From: Cycas panzhihuaensis
Lineage: Eukaryota; Cycadophyta
DNA: 64,000 nt
Assembly: GCA_023213395.1 (NCBI GenBank)
Contig: CM041465.1
Coordinates: 31,999,741-32,063,740 of the forward strand
Reading direction: 5' to 3'
Each line of letters opens with the position of its first letter. The stretch's first letter is position 1. This document shows positions 56,950 to 64,000 of the stretch, in pieces. Below the pieces are notes generated by a model. The model was not told where the DNA came from, searched no databases, and saw only the letters and a list, made by a program, of their open reading frames with translations. Position numbers and translations under genes: made by a program.

Positions 56950-57400
56950 AATTCTCTTTTTAAACCCTTATTCTCTTATTTAAAATTACCCAGTTAGTAA
57001 GCCAATCTTTTATTGTATTTCCTTCCCTATATGTATGCTAGATCTAGGTACTCTGCTTGGATTTTAAAACATCATGAACATCCCTCACCATATCGACATT
57101 GTGCCAATTAGCCTCTACCTCCCCCCTAAGGATCATAATCACGTTTAGAGAATCTCCTTCTATCATCATCTTATCGTGGTCATCCTCATCCACCATTGCC
57201 ATAACTTTCTAGATAGCCTTAAGTTTAGCACAATGGTTTATCTGTTAACCATAGTATTTCATAAATACCTACCTTACCATCCCATTAGGGTATCTACATA
57301 GGCCACCCCCACTAGCCTCATTAGGGTTACCTTTAGATACCACATCAAAATTTATTTTCACCTAGTTTTCACTAGGCGACCTCCAGGAACACTTCCTCTT
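56950..57400 (-). pseudogene. L1 ORF2 RNase H domain
   Basis: KINFDVVSKGNPNEASGGG (first Asp kept), AKLKAI (Glu likely changed to Lys), EGDSLNVI (Asp kept), HTYREGNTIKDWLTN (His and Asp kept). This is the RNase H found at the C-terminus of ORF2 in a plant L1 subgroup. Stops at 57,364 and others. Confidence 0.82.
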
Positions 57401-58657
57401 TTTTACCCCAATAAATTTTGGGCACCTAATCCTCCATCCCTCTATGATACTCCCCTCCACCCTTGGGACCCCTTCCTTTTCCAAAGATTTAAGCATTTCT
57501 ATTGTTACCACTTGAATCATCTCATAGAGCCTATGCTCATCTAGATCCATCCCTTGGAAGATTCTTTTGTTATGTTCCTTCCAAATATTCCAGACCACTA
57601 TAGGCATAATTAATTTCCATAGCATTCCCAGTATCTTACTCTGAAAGGGAGATTTCCATAACATCTATTGCTCTAGAAGGGTCTTATGAGACACCTAATC
57701 TATCCCTAGATTGGACCAGATATATGCCCATATTCCCCTAGAGAAGGGGTAGTGAATGCTGATATGGTCTAAAGACTCCTCATTCTTCTTACACAACACA
57801 CATCTATTCAACATGGTGAAACCACGTCTATGAAGATTATCAATTGTTAATATCGTGTTCTGCAAACATAACCACCAGAATACTGCCACCTTTGGGATGA
57901 GCCCCAACTTCCAAACCCTAGCCAACAATGTGTTCTTACCAAACCCCTCCTCCATGTAAAAAGTTTGATAACCCTCCTTCATAGAGTATGTCCCAATGGG
58001 GGAATATGACTAAATAATTGTATCAGCCATAAGCTTTTTAGGGATATACTGATGGTTCAACTTGCTCTTTAGAATCTGAATATTCCCCCCCCCTCTCCTC
58101 GGTCCCTTCTAATTCCTTAAAGGATCTCTAATTCCTATCTTTGCCCTATCCCTCCCAGTAATCCTTGACCAATGAACCAAAGGTTCCCTCATAGACACCT
58201 TGCAGGTTACCGATGAGAGGTCTATCTTTTAATTTATAGTTTTTGTACCATTTATCCTCCTAAAACTTGATCCTTTTCCTATTCCCCAGCTTTTATCTCC
58301 TACCATTAATTAAAATGGGCCTCACATGAACTAGACCTTTCTAGATAGAGGAACCAAAAATGTCTCCATCTTATCTTTCAAGAAGTGCCTGCCCCCTAAG
58401 TACTTTTTGGCAATGATATTTCCCCATTGGGTGCCATCATCTTTTGCTAATCTCCATCCCAATTTAGCCACTAAAGCCCTGTTGAAGAACCCCAGTCTTT
58501 TGATATTGAGCCCTCTTGCCCACCTGGACCTACAAACCTTGTCCCAAGATACCAAATAGATTCTATCCTTGTCCTCAATCCCAGACCAGAGGAATATTTT
58601 CTGGATGCCTTCTAAGATTAAAATGACCTTACTTAGAATCCTAAAAATTAACATCAT
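57362..58657 (-). pseudogene. L1 ORF2 thumb and zinc-finger region
   Basis: 58,331-58,657: WDKVCRSRWARGLNIKRLGF and FNRALVAKLGWRLAKDD, typical of plant L1 after RT. 57,695-57,982: KVAVFWWLCLQNTILT and CVLCKKNEESLDHISIH, the zf-RVT Cys/His motif. 57,362-57,664: VVWNIWKEHNKRIFQG. Separate frames or stops divide the blocks. Confidence 0.88.
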
Positions 58658-58672
58658 ATAAACTATAATGGT

Positions 58673-59800
58673 CTATAAAGAGGCTCCCACTAGTTGAATT
58701 TTACTTGCTAGACTGAGGAGGGAACCTTTCCAACCATCCAACTTCCTTTGGATCCTATCCACAATAGGATTCGAGAGATCCTTTCTCAAATTTCCCATTA
58801 AAAGAGGCATCCCTAGGTAAGTGGTTGGAAGAGGTCTAATGGGGATCTCCGTCTCCCTACTGATCCTCCTCTGAAGTCTCTCAGGGGTGTTAATAGAAAA
58901 GATATAACTCTTCTCCAAGTTGATTCTTTAGTTTGTGGCCCTCTCATAAGCCTAGAGCCCCATCTTAAATGCTCTAGCTTCCCCTAGATAAGCCTTACCT
59001 AAAAAGATGTTATCATTAATAAATTGATGATGAATAATATTATTAATGCTAGATGAAGGCCTTAGCCCAGACACCTAGCTTTTCCTTCTAGCCTCCTCAA
59101 TAATCCTCCCTAATATTTCTTCAATAATGATAAATAGGTAGGGAGATAAAGGATCCCCTTGCTTGAGTCCTCTAAAACTAAGGAAAAATGGGGTTAAAGT
59201 ACCATTTATTAGTACACAAAAAAATGGGTTGGATATACAATACTATATCTAGACCCTCTAGACATCATCAAAACCAAAAGCCTGGAGATAATGAATTAGC
59301 AATCCCAAGCCACCCAGTCATAAGCTTTGGAGATGTCAATTTTTATAATCATGCCTGCTTCTTTCCTATGGTAATCTAAATGAACCGTCTCATGGACCAC
59401 TATTATACCATCCATGATTTAACTGCCTTTCATAAATCCATCCTAATTTGGAGATAGGATAAGTGACAAGTATTCCTTGAGTCTATTTACCAAAAATTTT
59501 GCCAAGATTTTATACTTTACATTGCAAAGACTTATCGATCTAAAGTCCTCCATGGCTTTCACTCCTTTCTTCTTTGGAATCAGCATTAGAAAAGTAGCTT
59601 GCCACTCCTTTAGAATTATTTTCTTCTCAAGTAATTCATCTAAAGACAATTTTAAATCCTCCTTGATTATGTCCCAAAATTCTTGGAAAAAGCTCAGAGG
59701 AACACCATTTGGCCTATGATCTTTTTCTCAGCCCATATTGAAGAGTGCCTTCTCCACTTCCTCTAGAGTGAAAGGATCTGTAGCCTTCTATTTTAGTCTT
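58673..59800 (-). pseudogene. L1 ORF2 reverse transcriptase
   Basis: ATFLMLIPKKKGVKAMEDFR and SISLCNVKYKILAKFLVNRL (59,443-59,649) are the RT fingers. The catalytic block near 59,005-59,035 reads HHQFINDNIFLG, where F-A-D-D-T is usual; the first catalytic Asp is Asn. Later PLPTTYLGMPLLMGNLRKD and KLDGWKGSLLSLASKIQLV (58,673-58,918). Several stops. RT would copy L1 RNA at the nicked target. Confidence 0.9.
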
Positions 59801-60099
59801 CATTGATCAACTTTGGGATATGTCTCAAGAGATCCTTTTTTAGGTCTAAATCTTGGCATCTGAGTTCTTCGAATAAATTCTTGAAATAATCCACTACTAT
59901 GCCTTTGATTTCTTCTTCCATCTCATAATTGGCTCTATCCCTACTACACAACATATTTATTCTATTGTAGGACCTATGTTTCAATGTGGACATATGAAAA
60001 AACTTAGTATTTCTGTCTCCCTCTGACATCCAGAATGCACTAGACTTCTATTTCTGATGTATTTCCTCTTTAGCCAACATATCTTCCAAGTTTTTTATA

Positions 60100-61096
60100 G
60101 TCAGATATTCCATCTAGTCCAGAGAGGTGGACCTACCTTCCTCCTAGATCCTCTCCTCTACCACATTGAGCTAGTCAAGAAGTCTATCTTTGGCCTAAAA
60201 AATGTTACCAAATACTTCTTTGTTCCAAACTTTAATCTGTCTCTTAACCCAATTCAACTTTTTAGAGAACCTGAATATGGCATGCCCCAACATAGGGATA
60301 CTCCACCATTCCTTAACCTAGTCCCTAAGATCTAGGTGTCTCAGCCACATAAGCTCAAACCAAAAGGGGGCCCCATGGTGAATACTTATAGTATTAAACT
60401 CCAACATTAGAGAAGAATGATTAGAGGCCACCTTTGAAAGCACTCTAACTTGATGTCTTCATGGAGACTCATCTACTTGTAGTTGATCAATATCCTGTCT
60501 AACTTTATCTGGATGCGATTGTTCCCTAATCTTCTATTTGATCAAGTATACATAGCTCCTCTAAGTGAGATATCTAATAGCCCTCCTCTCTATAAGAAGT
60601 CCCCTAGGTCTAACATGCTCATAGACTAACCCTCTTGACCCCTTTTCTTTCCCCCCAGATATAGAGTGGAGTTTAAATCCCTTACAACTAGCCAGGGGCC
60701 CTTATAATCTTTGTGGACATCTATAATCTTATCCCACAGGTTCTTTCTTCCTTCCACCATTTTAGGATCATAAATATTGGTGGCTAACCATTGGATATTT
60801 TTCCTTCTACAGGTAAAGCAAATGATCACGAAGTGATCTTCCTGGACCATACTTAACACCTGCCAAATTCTTGGGTCCCAAAGGACAACCATACCACCTA
60901 AGCTGAGAGATCCCTCTTTGGCCAACATTTTACCATTTCTCCAAATCTTTTTTTTCATCTCTAACTCCTTAGTCTTCTCAAGTTTCATTTCCTATAGTAA
61001 CATAATAGTCCCTCCCATTCTAATTCTCAAATTCTTAACAATTCTCTACTTGGAGGGGGTATTCAAGCCCCTAACATTCCAAGATAATACCCTCAT
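60100..61096 (-). pseudogene. L1 ORF2 endonuclease
   Basis: Starts at the ATG at 61,094-61,096: MRVLSWNVRGLNTPSK, the typical opening of APE-type endonuclease. Then LGGMVVLWDPRIWQ, WLATNIYDPKMVEGRKNLWD and WLVVRDLNSTLY (usual GDFN, here RDLN). The Gln of the Q-E-x-K motif is a stop (CAG to TAG). It would nick the target DNA. Confidence 0.9.
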
Positions 61097-61149
61097 TGCC
61101 AAACCTCCCCTCCATCCCTAAAGGGTCATCTTCTGCTTATAAGAAATGG

Positions 61150-62520
61150 GCCTTCAATCACCCCTTCCTTTAGGGTTCTCTGATACCCTTTATAAATTTG
61201 GGATGTCATTTCCCTATCTCAAATCACTTTCTTAGATGGTTTGTCGACCCCTTTATCACTACCTAGGCTAGGGGCTCTTCTCAGGCTTGATGATTCCTCA
61301 TAAAACCCTTTACCTTTTGTTATCCACCTACGAATCCCACTAGGTGGCTTTTTAGGCTCCCCCTCTCTTAGATAGAGCCTCCTTAGCCCTATAATCCACT
61401 CCATCCTAGCTTTCTTCTCCCCTAGAGAAAAGCCCTTACTGCTCTTCCCCTTGTCATGAGGGTTGCACCCTCTCCTCATCTTCCTCTGAGAGAGAATCCT
61501 CCTCATCCTAGTTAATCTCCTTCATCTTCTCAGCTTGAGGAGTCTCAACTACCTTAGACGGGGCCTCCTTAGCCCTCCTCTCTTTGTCAAGGTGCTCCTC
61601 TTCCATAGCTGTTGGCCTTTGCTGCCCTTCCTCCTGACCCCTAGATTGCTCCTTCTCCTCAACTTCCTTTAGGATGGGAATCTCAATGTGCCCATCCTTT
61701 AATTTCTCACCCTAAAGAGATGCATCTACCGCATTCCCTAGGTCAATACCCACATTTGTTTCTACCCCTGGTTCCTTAGTGGCTTTACTCGGGCCTCCCT
61801 ACTCTCCAACCCAACCTTGTTTGGTTCTCCTTGACACTTCAATAGTAAATACCCCAAGCACCTACATTTTGGACATCTAAAGCTATCCAACTCATAAACC
61901 AACTTTTGGTCAGTATCCCACCCCTCCATTTCGATGCCAACCTCTTCTGGGAGGTCTTTGTTAAGTCACGTCAAAATACAAAACTTGGCATTTATCAAGC
62001 TAGATCTATTCTTTATAGCTGAATCTATCGCTAATAACAGTCCTACTGCCCTAGCCACCCATTTTACCACTTCTAAATTCAGGTATCTAGACCTCGATCA
62101 GGGTTTATTTTATCGTTGGAATTGACATGTCAAAATCTAGATGCTATTTTTCCAAGGTAATTACCTTCTTGCCAAGAATCCATGGACATTTTAGAAGAAT
62201 GGCAATCATATCCTCTTAGTTTTCAAACCTAAAGAGGATGCATCCCTTAGGTATAGCCATCACCTCCATTGGGTTCTTTATTTTCTATTTATTCCTCGTC
62301 TAATTCCTTATAATATCAAGCCCCAGTCTAGGCCCTGAGAACCTCCCAACCAGGTTGTTTTCCTAATATTTCACCATTTTCTTAGTTAGATCTTTTGGTA
62401 CAGGGATTTTTATTTGATTATCTTGGTAGATAGGGTTAATCACATATTCCTCCATAACACCATTTCTCAATGTATCAAGGTATGTCCTTCCTAGAGGAGA
62501 GGACTAGGTCTGGTATATCT
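61150..62520 (-). pseudogene. L1 ORF1 (DUF4283, zinc knuckle)
   Basis: In-frame from about 62,520: GRTYLDTLRNGVMEEYVINP, IPVPKDLTKKMVKY, ENNLVGRFSGPRLGLDIIRN, CPWILGKKVITLEK: the DUF4283 RNA-binding domain of plant L1 ORF1. Near 61,860-61,895 CPKCRCLGYLLLKC is a CCHC knuckle with Tyr for His. A Glu/Lys-rich C-terminal part follows (61,500-61,700). Many Trp and Gln codons are now TAG. The start codon is uncertain. Confidence 0.82.
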
Positions 62521-63080
62521 AGACTGATTACTCTATAAACTTAAATAAAATCAGATCAAATTATAGTAAAAAACTCTCAAACTAGGACTCACCCGGCACC
62601 CATAGCTCACAACTGATTCTTTGAAGTTTGCTCCTTGAGGGATCCTATCTACCACCACTGTCCAAGATTTACTCCACAAGCCACCCTCTTGGATCTACCT
62701 GCCTTCTACCATTAACCACTTAAAACCTTATACAACTGCCTCATAATGGCTCGACCAGGGCACTTTCCATGTCTTTGCTACTTGTAAGTCTCCAGGATAA
62801 TGTCATCAACAAGAAGAAAAAATTGGGTGACTCGCTTCACCTGTACCAACTAGACTATCCTTCCCATATATAAAAGGACACCATCTCAACCATTTGGGGC
62901 CTTGCCTTGTCTTGATTCTCTGGTTTTCCCCCAGGACGTAGGCTCCATGAGGAACCCTAGCCACCGCTGCCACGATCGCAACCCTAACCAGTCTATTTCC
63001 TGCAGCGTTCGTCTCTGTTTGTAGCCACCAAGTGTCATGTTTGTCATGTATCCTATAAGACACATGAATATTTACACATG
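62521..63080 (-). other. L1 5' region
   Basis: Presumed 5' UTR. An open stretch at 62,806-63,102 has no known domain and crosses into C5, so it is not called as a gene. Confidence 0.45.
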
Positions 63081-63153
63081 GGTTACATTTGAATATTTTC
63101 ACATATAAACACTTATATTTTCTTTAGATTATATATTAAAGTTTTTCTTTATA

Positions 63154-63996
63154 ATGGTAATAAATCTTGGCAATATAATCATACTTATATTTAATGGTAC
63201 TAACTTTCTACATTGGAGTAAAATGATAAAATCAAATTTTTATAGCTAAAAATCTATGGGAGTTTGTGAAGAATAGTTATAATAACTTAGGTTATAATGC
63301 TACCTTAGATGAGAAATAAGACTATAAAGGATACATGAAAAAGGATAATGAAGCACTAATATTAATATTTTGTGCTTTGGAAGATTATATATTTTCTAGG
63401 ACACATGGGATACCTTGAAAATGATTCATATAGGAGCCACATTTAATGAAAAAGGTAATGTCTCCTTTATGATAGAATCAGGAGAAACTAAATATATTAA
63501 TGATGTGTTGCATGAAGATCTACTATCTATGGGATAGATGATGGAATAGGACTACAATGTTGTGTTTAATAATGGCGAGTGCAACATTGCCCTAAAAGAC
63601 TCCATCAAAGAAGATGATCACTATAAGGTAGAAGTTGAGAAAGACCAAGGTTCTAATGAAGTTAATTCTTCTATATCTACTCTAAATGTTCCAAAAAGGA
63701 TCCAAAGACAATATGAACTAATAAATATACTTGACAACAACTTTGAAAGAAGATTCACATGCTCCAATAGGGTCAACTTTGCTCTACTAAGCCAAGTTTT
63801 GGAATCACATAAGCCTCACACTCTTGAAGAGGCCAATATTATAAAGAGATCAGTATAGGATGGTGATATTGAATTGGTATAGTGTAGAGAAAAAGAATAA
63901 GAAGTAGATATCTTCCCTAAGGTCCTTGGAAAGTTCAAGTTTTACAAGTTTAGAGATAAGCTTAGAGGTGTACGAAATGACCATTATGTAGGAGAA
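63154..63996 (+). pseudogene. C5 gag-pol, mosaic of deletions
   Basis: Four blocks collinear with C1. Gag (ATG at 63,154; NFLHWSKM, KKDNEAL, ILCFGRL-type). Post-protease (63,450-63,600; ESGETKYINDVL, FNNGECNIALKD). Integrase-RT linker (63,600-63,858; YELINILDNNFERR, VNFALLSQVLESHKPHT). End of RNase H (63,900-63,965; DIFPKVLGKFKFYKFRDKL). Most of gag, integrase, RT and RNase H are missing between them. Confidence 0.85.
63990..63996 (+). other. C5 polypurine tract
   Basis: AGGAGAA, aligned with GGGGAGAA of C1, right before the expected LTR start (TCTT here, TGTT in C1). Confidence 0.6.
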
Positions 63997-64000
63997 TCTT

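Larger units (their letters stand above)
56730..63080 (-). mobile_element. L1-type LINE inserted in C5 leader
   Basis: Minus-strand non-LTR element of about 6.35 kb, a usual full length for plant L1. The 3' end is marked by the T-run at 56,734-56,743 (a poly-A on the element strand) next to C5 leader sequence. It contains ORF1 (DUF4283 plus zinc knuckle) and ORF2 (endonuclease, RT, zinc finger, RNase H), both with many stops. Target duplication is uncertain: either ACATATAAA (56,721 and 63,101) or a degenerate GACA.AT.AAT pair ending near 63,072. The right end is therefore within 63,058-63,100. Confidence 0.9.
53716..64000 (+). mobile_element. C5: old relative of C1, runs off the edge
   Basis: 5' LTR (about 53,716-54,022), primer site, long leader and heavily deleted gag-pol, all homologous to C1 but strongly diverged. 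Split by the L1 at about 56,730-63,080. The window ends four bases into what should be the 3' LTR: AGGAGAA (63,990-63,996) is the polypurine tract. Left boundary is approximate. Confidence 0.82.

Noticed and set aside
62806-63102. 98-codon minus-strand frame as an L1 gene
   Set aside because: No known domain, and it crosses the L1/C5 boundary; more likely 5' UTR.

Overview
The window looks like intergenic DNA from a large, repeat-rich land-plant genome, probably a seed plant. No intact host gene, rRNA, functional tRNA or CRISPR was found. Everything identifiable is transposable-element DNA: Ty1/Copia and Ty3/Gypsy LTR retrotransposons with plant features (initiator-tRNA-Met primer sites, a plant mobile domain, two RNase H domains) and a plant L1-type LINE with a C-terminal RNase H. 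No element has an intact coding set. Element names used here: C0, C0b, G1, C1, C2, C3, C4, C5 and L1.

Layout. 1-2,668 is C0, a minus-strand Copia remnant cut by the left edge. 3,525-5,977 holds C0b, pieces of a plus-strand Copia (primer site, tRNA-like stretch, 69-bp minisatellite, gag relic). 6,390-32,871 is G1, a minus-strand Ty3/Gypsy element with 3.1-kb LTRs. C1, an 8.5-kb plus-strand Copia, sits inside the left (3') LTR of G1 at 6,791-15,262 with a perfect TGAAA duplication; the right LTR of G1 shows the empty site. 35,707-40,363 is C2, 41,666-47,878 is C3 (duplication AAAAT), 48,090-51,877 is C4 (minus strand, almost only leader plus a gag fragment). From about 53,716 past the right edge is C5, an old relative of C1, split by a minus-strand L1 at about 56,730-63,080.

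G1 reads, on the minus strand, 5' LTR, gag, protease, RT, RNase H, integrase, a long 3' region and 3' LTR. That 3' region holds a second RNase H domain 4 kb beyond integrase. Between the two, on the opposite strand, lies a plant mobile domain (PMD) gene followed by an acidic linker and a coiled coil. A second RNase H is a known trait of the plant Tat group, and PMDs are known to travel with transposons. The antisense PMD gene combined with the distal RNase H is the most unusual system here.

The Copia elements share another trait: long non-coding leaders between primer site and gag (3.6 kb in C1, more than 2.7 kb in C5, about 2.4 kb in C4, about 1.5 kb in C3, about 1.3 kb in C2). C1 and C5 keep a recognisable 430-bp leader module. 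Decay is mostly by C-to-T and G-to-A transitions, creating stops where CAG, CAA, CGA or TGG codons are expected, as in heavily methylated plant DNA. By-eye LTR comparison gives about 1.5% divergence for C1 and about 10% for G1, C3 and C4, so C1 is the latest arrival. All counts are by eye.
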